Below are positions 1 to 6,213 of a DNA stretch of 23,342 nt, piece after piece. Where the stretch lies: the NCBI GenBank assembly GCA_964635975.1, contig CAZWPO010000034.1, positions 1-23,342 of the forward strand. Reading direction: 5' to 3'. The notes beneath the pieces were generated by a model. That model ran no database searches and was not told where the DNA came from. It saw only the letters and a list, made by a program, of their open reading frames with translations. This DNA is from UBA5314 sp964635975 (GTDB taxonomy: Bacteria > Bacillota > Syntrophomonadia > Syntrophomonadales > Syntrophomonadaceae). A program made the position numbers and the translations under genes. Within the stretch, counting starts at the first letter, position 1, and every line of letters starts with the position of its first letter.

Positions 1-49
1 ATACAGATCCCCGGGGGCTAAACCTCGCTTTTCTAAGAAAGGGATATGA

Positions 50-931
50 TCAATAAAGAGCTGCAGTTGTCGCATTATGAGTTGCCGTAAGCAAGTTTTG
101 ATCAGGATTAAAAAATTTGGAACTGGGTGAAGCGATAAACCTGGCTTCCACAACATAACCCGCATCCCAGCATGAATCTACGGGAATCCATTTACCATAT
201 ATCAATACCTCGTTCCAGGCATGCAGCTCCTTCGAGGAATTAGCCCGGGGAGAAGCCTCCCCATAGACGACCCGTGCCGGAAGACCGGCAGAACGGGATA
301 ATGCAGCCATGAGAAAAGCGTAATCCCGGCACATTCCTTTTTTCGAGGCCAGGGTATCGCTGGCCGGGATCATCTTATTTTCACCCTTGCGGTAAGATTC
401 CCAATCATAGCTTATATTAGCAGTGATCCAATCATGGATGCACTTAAGTTTGGCCATATCATCTACCTGGTTCAATGTCAATGATCTAGCCAATTCCGAT
501 ATATGTGGATTTTCATAGTCCACATATAGTGAAGCAGCGGTATAACGTGCATCTTCCTCTGATTTATTCTCCACCAGGAAGCGAATTGAGCCGTCAAAAT
601 GGGTGGAATTATCTCCAGCCCAAATCGTATATTCGCCAGAGCCCATACGAAGGTTGAGATTAGTTTTAAAACTACCGTTCTTCACCTCTGCCTTAGCCGT
701 GGTCAGTTCCTTATGGGGGCTGCGAATGCAAAACCAGACTTCCTGCAGGTCGGATGAACCTTCAATAGATATCGATCCAGAGCATTCGATATTGCTGGTG
801 CGAGGCGAGTTGATCTTGATATGGGCAGAGTCAAAACCGACGCTATAATTATCTGCTAAAGCCGGTCCACTAATAGTGCAAGGGCTTGCTAAGATGGCTA
901 GGAAGAATATTGCACTTATGATTTTTTTCAC
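50..931 (-). CDS. Secreted transglutaminase-like (cysteine protease fold) protein under c-di-GMP control
   Basis: The 293-aa product opens with a signal peptide: a KK pair, a hydrophobic stretch (IISAIFFLAIL) and an ALA-D cleavage site near residue 27. A beta-rich middle region follows, then a transglutaminase-like core at about residues 160-265. The expected triad is visible: Cys201 in GMCRDYAF, His237 in LHAWNEV and Asp252 in WIPVDSCWD. Family members act as cysteine peptidases or cross-linking enzymes outside the cell; the substrate here cannot be read from sequence. I chose the GTG at 931 because GGGAGGTG lies 6 nt upstream (938-945). The longer frame back to 988 would run through an intrinsic terminator and is unlikely. 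Upstream on the same strand lie that terminator, a c-di-GMP-I aptamer and a promoter, so expression should respond to c-di-GMP. Function as a surface or matrix remodelling enzyme is an inference. Confidence 0.88.
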   Translation of the reverse strand: MKKIISAIFFLAILASPCTISGPALADNYSVGFDSAHIKINSPRTSNIECSGSISIEGSSDLQEVWFCIRSPHKELTTAKAEVKNGSFKTNLNLRMGSGEYTIWAGDNSTHFDGSIRFLVENKSEEDARYTAASLYVDYENPHISELARSLTLNQVDDMAKLKCIHDWITANISYDWESYRKGENKMIPASDTLASKKGMCRDYAFLMAALSRSAGLPARVVYGEASPRANSSKELHAWNEVLIYGKWIPVDSCWDAGYVVEARFIASPSSKFFNPDQNLLTATHNATTAALY

Positions 932-957
932 AACAAGCACCTCCCGAAAATAGAAAA

Positions 958-977
958 GCCTGCAAGCAGATGCAGGC
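958..977 (-). terminator. Riboswitch-associated intrinsic terminator
   Basis: A perfect 7-bp stem (958-964 with 971-977, GCCTGCA/TGCAGGC, 6-nt loop) is followed on the minus strand by TTTTCTATTTT at 957-947. It lies between the c-di-GMP aptamer and the transglutaminase ribosome binding site, where the expression platform of a transcription-terminating riboswitch belongs. Whether ligand binding favours or prevents its formation cannot be decided by eye. Confidence 0.82.
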
Positions 978-1000
978 ACATAATCCATAAAAGACAGTAT

Positions 1001-1083
1001 TCCGGCAGCTGGCTGGCGTGGCGGCTTTTACCGCTTTAGCCCCTGTAGTTTTGCGTCACCGCCTTTCAGCGGCTTTGCCTTTA
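1001..1083 (-). promoter_or_regulatory. Cyclic-di-GMP-I (GEMM-I) riboswitch aptamer
   Basis: Read on the minus strand, the segment matches the GEMM-I pattern. A GGCA at 1079-1076 can close with UGCC at 1007-1004. Next comes a CCGCU/GGCGG helix capped by a GAAA tetraloop (about 1074-1060), then the signature GACGCAAA (1057-1050). A second arm, GCGG/CCGC with a UAAAAG loop (about 1036-1021), follows, and the 3' strand is GCCAGCCAGCTGCCG. The family binds c-di-GMP and commonly controls motility, adhesion and secreted surface proteins. It is followed within 25 nt by an intrinsic terminator and then the transglutaminase gene, which fits transcriptional control. Confidence 0.93.
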
Positions 1084-1100
1084 TCCTTTTTGCGAGAAAC

Positions 1101-1116
1101 GGTCCTAAATAGGACC
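1101..1116. repeat. Perfect 16-bp palindrome in the riboswitch leader
   Basis: GGTCCTAA/TTAGGACC is fully self-complementary. It sits between the predicted promoter and the c-di-GMP aptamer on the minus strand. It could be an RNA hairpin (GGTCCTA, minimal loop) or an operator for a dimeric regulator; the sequence alone does not separate these. Confidence 0.5.
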
Positions 1117-1149
1117 CCAAATTCGCACCAATTGAAAATATATAGTACT

Positions 1150-1177
1150 ATAATACCATAAATTCGCAAAATATCAA
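1150..1177 (-). promoter_or_regulatory. Sigma-A-like promoter for the riboswitch-transglutaminase transcript
   Basis: On the minus strand TTGATA (1177-1172) and TATTAT (1155-1150) are separated by 16 nt. The inferred start is near 1143, about 60 nt upstream of the aptamer. A perfect palindrome GGTCCTAAATAGGACC (1101-1116) lies in the intervening leader. Confidence 0.6.
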
Positions 1178-1271
1178 CATTAAAATTCTTAATTGTTAAA
1201 AAATATAAAAAAATAGAACAGATTAGTGCACGTACAGTGTCCGCATGGAGTGGCAAAACATGGCGTGCAGG

Positions 1272-1300
1272 TTGGTAATGCTGGGGTGAAGAGGTATGCT
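1272..1300 (+). promoter_or_regulatory. Possible promoter upstream of zapA
   Basis: TTGGTA (1272-1277) and TATGCT (1295-1300) are spaced by 17 nt and point towards zapA. The match is moderate, and the leader would be about 130 nt. Apart from this and the divergent riboswitch promoter, I see no convincing gene between 1178 and 1439. The open frame at 1226-1465 overlaps the zapA start and has no good ribosome binding site. Confidence 0.3.
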
Positions 1301-1439
1301 TATATCAATAAGGAGTTGTTACTAAAGTCCCTGGTGTTCAGCAGTATAGTTAATAAATACATAAACCTGGCGAGAGCAGCAGGAAATAGTTGTCTTAAAG
1401 CGAAATATTCCATCATTGGAAGCGATAGGAGGCATTTAT

Positions 1440-1727
1440 ATGGAGTTGAACAAAAAGAAAAATAGCAGCGTTAGCCGTGTATGTGTGAATATTTTTAACG
1501 AAGAATATGTGGTAAAGGGCGATGAAAATCCCGAGTACATGGAAATGCTCGCATCGTATGTTGATCGCCGAATGAAGATGATTCAAGGTCGCAATCCTAA
1601 CCTGTCTCCTGTCAAAGTAGCGGTTCTGGTCTGTCTAAATTTGGCTGATGAATTGAATAAACTGCAGGAAGACTACGATGAACTGGTAAAAGCCCTGGAA
1701 GAAGAAAAGAAAAACAGGATGGGATAG
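1440..1727 (+). CDS. zapA: Cell division protein ZapA
   Basis: The 95-aa product matches ZapA in size and layout. An N-terminal globular part carries VSRVCVNIFNEEYVVKGDENPEYM and the conserved VDRRM segment, where the aspartate/arginine-rich head of ZapA lies. A C-terminal coiled coil rich in Leu, Glu and Lys runs over about residues 60-90. ZapA binds FtsZ in the cytoplasm and promotes bundling of the Z-ring. The ATG at 1440 is preferred because AGGAGG (1427-1432) lies 7 nt upstream; an earlier in-frame start at 1416 would lie upstream of that site. Only 3 nt separate its stop from polX, so the two are almost certainly co-transcribed, an arrangement common in Firmicutes. Confidence 0.88.
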   Translation: MELNKKKNSSVSRVCVNIFNEEYVVKGDENPEYMEMLASYVDRRMKMIQGRNPNLSPVKVAVLVCLNLADELNKLQEDYDELVKALEEEKKNRMG

Positions 1728-1730
1728 TGT

Positions 1731-3404
1731 ATGACAAATCGCGAGGTAGCCCGTATTTTGGGCCGCATTGCTGACATACTGCAAATCAAGGACGAGAATA
1801 TTTTTAAAGTCCGAGCTTATCGCAACGCGGCTGATGCGATTTACCACCTGAATGAGGACCTCAAGGTAATGCATCAGAGCGGACGGCTGCGCGAAATACC
1901 AGGGGTTGGCAAATCAGTGCAGGCTGGAATTGAAGAATTGATGGAAAAAGGAAGATTGGATTACTATGAGAGACTCCTGCGGGAAGTGCCAGCAGGAGTC
2001 TTAGATATGCTGGCACTGCCTGGAATCGGGCATAAAACTATCAAAACGATATATGAACATCTTGGAATAAGTTCCTTAGCTGATCTGGAAAAAGCAGCAC
2101 GAGAAAGGCAGATCAGGGAACTCCCGGGTTTGGGAGCAAAAAGCGAATATAATATTATTAAAGGATTAGAGATGTTGAAAAGCACAAGCGAGCGGGCTAC
2201 GCTGGGATTGGCCAGGCCGATGGCCTATGATTTTGCCGATTATATAGATAAATCGGGTGCAGTGCAGAGAATAAGCATAGTAGGAAGCATTCGACGAGGA
2301 TCGTCTCTAATCGGTGACATAGATATTCTGGTAAGCGCAGACGATCATGATGAGCTGCTGAGGGCTGTCAATACTTACCCGGGGTTGAAACAGATAGACA
2401 AATTCACAGAGGACAATATTCTAGGGAAGCTGCGTTGGAACCTTGGCTTTGAATTAATCATGGTGGATCCCGAGGACTTTGCAGCTGCGCAGGTCTGGAC
2501 TACCGGCTCGAAGCTCTTTCGCGATGCCTTATTACCAGATGGTAGCCTGCTCCCTTTCAAGGGCTTGGAAAGCGAACAGGAAGTATTTGATGAGTTGGGA
2601 CTACCCTATATAGATCCGGAGCTGAGGGAAAATAAGGGTGAACTTGAAGCTGCCAGGAGTAAATCATTACCTGTTCTTATAAGAAGAGAACAGGTTCGTG
2701 GAGACCTGCACGTTCACTCGCAATGGAGCGACGGAGCGGCCGATCTGTATGAAATGGCATTGTCTGCGAAAAAGCTCGGTTATTCATACCTGGCTATAAC
2801 CGACCACTCCAAGTCTCTGCCCATCAGCGGTGGATTGAGTGAAGAGCGATTGCATGCTCAGGGGATAGCCATAGAAGCCTTAAACAAGACCCTGGAAGGT
2901 ATGACTCTTCTCAAAGGCATAGAAGCTGATATATTGAAAAACGGGCATCTGGATTACTCGGATAAGATATTAGAAGGTCTTGACCTGGTTATTGCATCTA
3001 TTCATAGCCATTTTAAATTGGATAAGGCTGCCCAGACGGACAGGATTATCGCCGCGATCAGGAATCCTCGGGTCAATATAATAGGTCATCTAACCGGAAG
3101 GCTGTTAAACCGGCGACCCGGCTATGAATTGGATATAGATAGGATAATTGAGGAAGCCGCCCGACATCGGGTCGCCCTGGAGATAAATTCCCACCCGGAT
3201 AGGCTTGATGCGGATGAAGATATAGTGCGCCAGGCCAAGAGATATGGGGTTAAAATAGCTATCAACAGTGATGCGCATGATCAAAATGACCTGAACCTCA
3301 TTGAATATGGTTTCATAACCGCACGTAGAGGATGGCTTGAGAAGGAGGATGTCATCAACTGCTGGGAGCTCCCGGATTTGATATCTTTTCTCAAGAAGAA
3401 ATAA
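1731..3404 (+). CDS. polX: DNA polymerase/3'-5' exonuclease PolX (X-family polymerase plus PHP domain)
   Basis: The 557-aa length fits bacterial PolX. Helix-hairpin-helix motifs occur near residues 54-61 (REIPGVGK), 94-101 (LALPGIGH) and 129-136 (RELPGLGA). The nucleotidyltransferase signature GSIRRGSSLIGDIDIL (185-200) supplies two catalytic aspartates, D196 and D198. The C-terminal PHP domain starts with GDLHVHS (324-330) and carries ITDHSKS, GIEAD, IASIHSH, IGHLTG, NSHPDR and NSDAHD, the expected metal ligands of the 3'-5' exonuclease/phosphoesterase. PolX fills gaps and works in base-excision repair. Oddly, the third polymerase carboxylate, normally Asp in a VDLRVV-like strand, aligns with Glu241 in FELIMV, and the thumb after TTGSK is divergent, so polymerase activity may be altered. 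The gene follows zapA after 3 nt. Confidence 0.93.
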   Translation: MTNREVARILGRIADILQIKDENIFKVRAYRNAADAIYHLNEDLKVMHQSGRLREIPGVGKSVQAGIEELMEKGRLDYYERLLREVPAGVLDMLALPGIGHKTIKTIYEHLGISSLADLEKAARERQIRELPGLGAKSEYNIIKGLEMLKSTSERATLGLARPMAYDFADYIDKSGAVQRISIVGSIRRGSSLIGDIDILVSADDHDELLRAVNTYPGLKQIDKFTEDNILGKLRWNLGFELIMVDPEDFAAAQVWTTGSKLFRDALLPDGSLLPFKGLESEQEVFDELGLPYIDPELRENKGELEAARSKSLPVLIRREQVRGDLHVHSQWSDGAADLYEMALSAKKLGYSYLAITDHSKSLPISGGLSEERLHAQGIAIEALNKTLEGMTLLKGIEADILKNGHLDYSDKILEGLDLVIASIHSHFKLDKAAQTDRIIAAIRNPRVNIIGHLTGRLLNRRPGYELDIDRIIEEAARHRVALEINSHPDRLDADEDIVRQAKRYGVKIAINSDAHDQNDLNLIEYGFITARRGWLEKEDVINCWELPDLISFLKKK

Positions 3405-3520
3405 GCACCATTTTCCAACACGTCCCTCTGTTTGGAGCTGTCCCCCTGTAGCCATAGAGAATAAGCCCTCATACCCTTACGCATAACTAAATAAGGATCA
3501 ACTACTTGGGGAGCTATATA

Positions 3521-4192
3521 ATGATTTACTATGCTTTGCGAGCTGCGGGAATGTATTTCCTCGCCTTAATAATGATTCGGGTTCTTGGCAAACGCGCTTT
3601 GGGGGAGTTGGGCCCTTTCGATTTCGTGGTTATGACAGGCGTGGGTCATACAGTAGTTTCTGTGGCTCTGGACAAAAGCATTCCGTTTTCCGAAGGCATT
3701 GTTATTCTATTTACCCTCGCTTTCCTGGAATACCTTATGGGCTATATGGCGCTCAAGAACCAGAGATTTTCTGATCTATTGACGGGAAGGCCAGTCGTTT
3801 TAATAGAAGACGGACGAATAATAAAGGAGAATTTAGCCCGCGAAAAATTTAATATTGATGATCTTCTGCAGGAACTCAGGAAAAAAGGCATTAGCGATGT
3901 GGATGAAGTTGAAAAAGGTATTCTAGAGTCATGTGGAGGCTTCACCGCTATAATCAAGGAAGAGGATCAGGCTGTTTCACGGCGTGATCTGGGCTTGCTC
4001 AAGACGCCCCGGACCGAAATCCCCACTGGTGAAAATATGAGCCGATCTGAATTTCTGGCCAGGCAGGAAGAGGAGTCGCGTCAGGATAATGGATTTTTAC
4101 TGGTTAAAACATTAAAGGAAATGGATGTGAAGCTCGACAGATTGGTTCAAAAAATAAACCGCTTGGAGCAGGGAATAGAGACGAGAAAATGA
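3521..4192 (+). CDS. DUF421 / YetF-family membrane protein
   Basis: The 223-aa protein has two to three hydrophobic helices in the first 80 residues, including MYFLALIMIRVLGKR and a segment around GIVILFTLAFLEYL. The DUF421 hallmark GELGPFDFVVMTGVGHTVVS lies between helices. A soluble domain follows with GRPVVLIEDGRIIKENL and a FNIDDLLQELRKKGI segment typical of YetF/YdfS-like proteins, and the C-terminus is a charged helix. Members are found in sporulating Bacilli and Clostridia; their biochemical role is not settled, and I do not assign one. The ATG at 3521 is preferred over an upstream TTG because GGGGAG (3508-3513) lies 7 nt before it. It sits 116 nt after polX in the same direction. Confidence 0.85.
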   Translation: MIYYALRAAGMYFLALIMIRVLGKRALGELGPFDFVVMTGVGHTVVSVALDKSIPFSEGIVILFTLAFLEYLMGYMALKNQRFSDLLTGRPVVLIEDGRIIKENLAREKFNIDDLLQELRKKGISDVDEVEKGILESCGGFTAIIKEEDQAVSRRDLGLLKTPRTEIPTGENMSRSEFLARQEEESRQDNGFLLVKTLKEMDVKLDRLVQKINRLEQGIETRK

Positions 4193-4208
4193 GCTTAGTA
4201 CAGCTTTA

Positions 4209-4217
4209 TGTTATAAT
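4209..4217 (+). promoter_or_regulatory. Extended -10 promoter upstream of the metalloenzyme gene
   Basis: TGT followed by TATAAT (4212-4217) forms an extended -10 element just after the DUF421 stop. No good -35 is visible 17 nt upstream. A start near 4224 would give a leader of about 28 nt before the gene at 4252. Confidence 0.45.
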
Positions 4218-4251
4218 ATAGCCCAGGTTTTAAGGATGGGAGCAAAGATCC

Positions 4252-5154
4252 TTGTCGGTGTTAATGATTTTTTGGGATGGTTTTGGCTTGGGGACCCGAG
4301 GCGTCCACAACCCCTACTATTCAGCCAGAACCCCATTTTTAGATGAGATTTTAGGAAGCCGGTGTCTGTACTCCGGGTCAAGTGTGGTGTCAACCCCCAG
4401 GGCTTCAATGTATCCGACCGACGCCTGTCTGGGTGTGGAGGGTCTCCCCCAGAGCGCCACCGGGCAGACTACCCTGTGGACAGGTATCAATGCTGCCTTA
4501 GCCGCGGGCCGCCATTTGCAGGCTTACCCCAATGCTTTATTGCGGGAGATTTTGGCCAAGCACAGTATATTTAAAGTATTAGCGGATGCAGGGCGCAGTG
4601 CTACTTTTGCGAACGCTTACCGCTCAGAACACTTTGAACAGGTCAACAACAGAAAGGCTCGCTTTTCAACTTCAACGCTGGCGGTAATGAGCGGTGGGCA
4701 GAGGCTGCGGAGCCTGGAAGACCTGCGCGCAGGCAGGGCTGTTTATCAGGACTTTACCAATGATATACTTATTGAGTGGGGATATGATGTTGAGCGGGTA
4801 AGTCCTGACCAAGCAGGTGTGAATCTTGCCCTACTGGCAGGTGAATACGATTTTACGCTATATGAGTATTTTATTACCGATAAGCTGGGACACAGGCAGG
4901 ATATCGAGATGGGTATAGAGCTCATGGAAAGACTGGATAAGTTTTTGGCCGCAGTGATAAATGGCATGAAAAAAGCCGATGATCTGGTACTGCTGGTCAG
5001 TGACCATGGCAACTTTGAAGACATGTCGGTAAAAGGGCATACGAAGAATCCAGTTCCAACTTTGATTATCGGCCGTCAGAATGAGCTTTCGGATTGCTCG
5101 ATCGGCAGCCTGACGGACATAACTCCATTTATTTTGCAGTATCTAGGGATATAG
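4252..5154 (+). CDS. Alkaline-phosphatase-superfamily metalloenzyme (phosphoglycerate mutase-like core)
   Basis: The 300-aa product has the metal-site pattern of the superfamily that includes cofactor-independent phosphoglycerate mutase and phosphopentomutase. These are an N-terminal FWDGFGLG (Asp near residue 9), a central SATGQTTLWTG where the nucleophilic Ser/Thr lies, LYEYFITDKLGH in the middle, and the C-terminal pair SDHGNFED and GHTKNPVP that ligates the second metal. It is shorter than iPGM (about 510 aa) because the inserted phosphotransferase domain is missing. It is probably a phosphatase, phosphodiesterase or sulfatase-like enzyme; the substrate is unknown. The start is TTG at 4252, with GGATGGGAG ending 9 nt upstream; GTG 4258 and ATG 4264 are alternatives. 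The NIF3-like gene follows after 16 nt, so they form an operon. Confidence 0.75.
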   Translation: MSVLMIFWDGFGLGTRGVHNPYYSARTPFLDEILGSRCLYSGSSVVSTPRASMYPTDACLGVEGLPQSATGQTTLWTGINAALAAGRHLQAYPNALLREILAKHSIFKVLADAGRSATFANAYRSEHFEQVNNRKARFSTSTLAVMSGGQRLRSLEDLRAGRAVYQDFTNDILIEWGYDVERVSPDQAGVNLALLAGEYDFTLYEYFITDKLGHRQDIEMGIELMERLDKFLAAVINGMKKADDLVLLVSDHGNFEDMSVKGHTKNPVPTLIIGRQNELSDCSIGSLTDITPFILQYLGI

Positions 5155-5170
5155 AGGAGGTGCCTCCCAT

Positions 5171-6151
5171 ATGAGATTAAGGACCATATATAACCTGGCG
5201 GTGGATCTGGGTAAGTATTACGATGTGCGCGGCAGCCGCCTGGATCAGGTTTTAGGTGACAAGCAGGGGGAGTATGTGAAGCTGTCCGAAGATGAGAAGG
5301 CTTACTTTGATATGGAGAGCCTACATAATCCTTTTAGTGACTGCCGAATCTTAGCGGGCTCAGGAGATGAAGATATCGGATCAGTTTTCTGCGGAATTGA
5401 TATGGAGACGCCGGAAATTATCCTGGCTGACCGGCTCAGAGAGCGGGGGAAAAAAATAGACCTGGTACTGGCTCACCATCCGGAGGGAGTGGCCCAGGCA
5501 GCAATGCATGAAGTTTTGCACCTCCAGCCTGACTTGTTGGAGAAAGCAGGCGTACCGATAAATATTGCCGAATCGATTCTAGCCTCACGCATATCTGAGG
5601 TGCATCGAGCGCTTATGCCATTGAATCATCAAAGGGCGGTTGATGCTGCCAGGCTTTTGGACCTGCCTTTCATGTGCGTACATACGCCGGCTGACAACCT
5701 GGCTAACTATTATTTACAGACCTTGTTCGATAATGAAAACTGCAGCAGTATGGAAGAAGTGCTGGAATTGCTTCTGACTTTGCCCGAATACCAGGAAGCT
5801 CGGAAGATTAAAGCAGGTCCCCGTTTGGTGGTCGGGGAAAAGAAGAGGAGACCGGGGCGCATATTCATCAAAATGACGGGAGGCACTGCCGGGCCGGAAA
5901 AAGCATTTGAAAAAATGGCCCAGGCAGGCGTGGGAACTTATATCTGCATGCATCTGCAGGATAAGCACCGCCAGGCAGCCCGTGACCATCATATCAACGT
6001 AGTGGTGGCGGGACATATGGCCAGTGATTCCCTGGGCATGAACTTATTCCTCGACAACATAGAAAAACATGGAGTTCAAATTATCGCCGCTTCAGGATTG
6101 ATCAGGGTTAAAAGGGTAGCCGGACTCACTCTACCCGGAGACCTAGATTAG
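5171..6151 (+). CDS. NIF3-like (GTP cyclohydrolase I type 2/DUF34) metal-binding protein
   Basis: The 326-aa protein carries the NIF3 pattern of dinuclear metal ligands. These are LVLAHHPEG around residues 99-107 (two His), FMCVHTPADN near 168 (His and Asp), and a C-terminal VVAGHMASDSLGMN segment (His plus acidic residue). Family proteins form toroidal hexamers; proposed roles range from metal handling to hydrolase activity, and none is proven generally. This copy has a long N-terminal extension (DLGKYYDVRGSRLDQVL) typical of a Clostridia subgroup. The start is ATG 5171 with AGGAGGTG 8 nt upstream (5155-5162), overlapping the end of the preceding metalloenzyme gene. That close coupling suggests a shared pathway, but I cannot name it. 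Confidence 0.8.
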   Translation: MRLRTIYNLAVDLGKYYDVRGSRLDQVLGDKQGEYVKLSEDEKAYFDMESLHNPFSDCRILAGSGDEDIGSVFCGIDMETPEIILADRLRERGKKIDLVLAHHPEGVAQAAMHEVLHLQPDLLEKAGVPINIAESILASRISEVHRALMPLNHQRAVDAARLLDLPFMCVHTPADNLANYYLQTLFDNENCSSMEEVLELLLTLPEYQEARKIKAGPRLVVGEKKRRPGRIFIKMTGGTAGPEKAFEKMAQAGVGTYICMHLQDKHRQAARDHHINVVVAGHMASDSLGMNLFLDNIEKHGVQIIAASGLIRVKRVAGLTLPGDLD

Positions 6152-6213
6152 AAATATCTGCAAATAGATCGAGTGATAGAACAAGAGATCCTGTTTAAAA
6201 AAGGGGGTAGCAC

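Noticed and set aside
1316..1350. TTGTTA/TATAGT promoter upstream of zapA
   Set aside because: The spacing is 23 nt, too long for a sigma-A promoter.
1226..1465. 79-aa open frame upstream of and overlapping zapA
   Set aside because: It has no ribosome binding site, its composition is not protein-like, and its 3' end lies over the zapA ribosome binding site and first codons.
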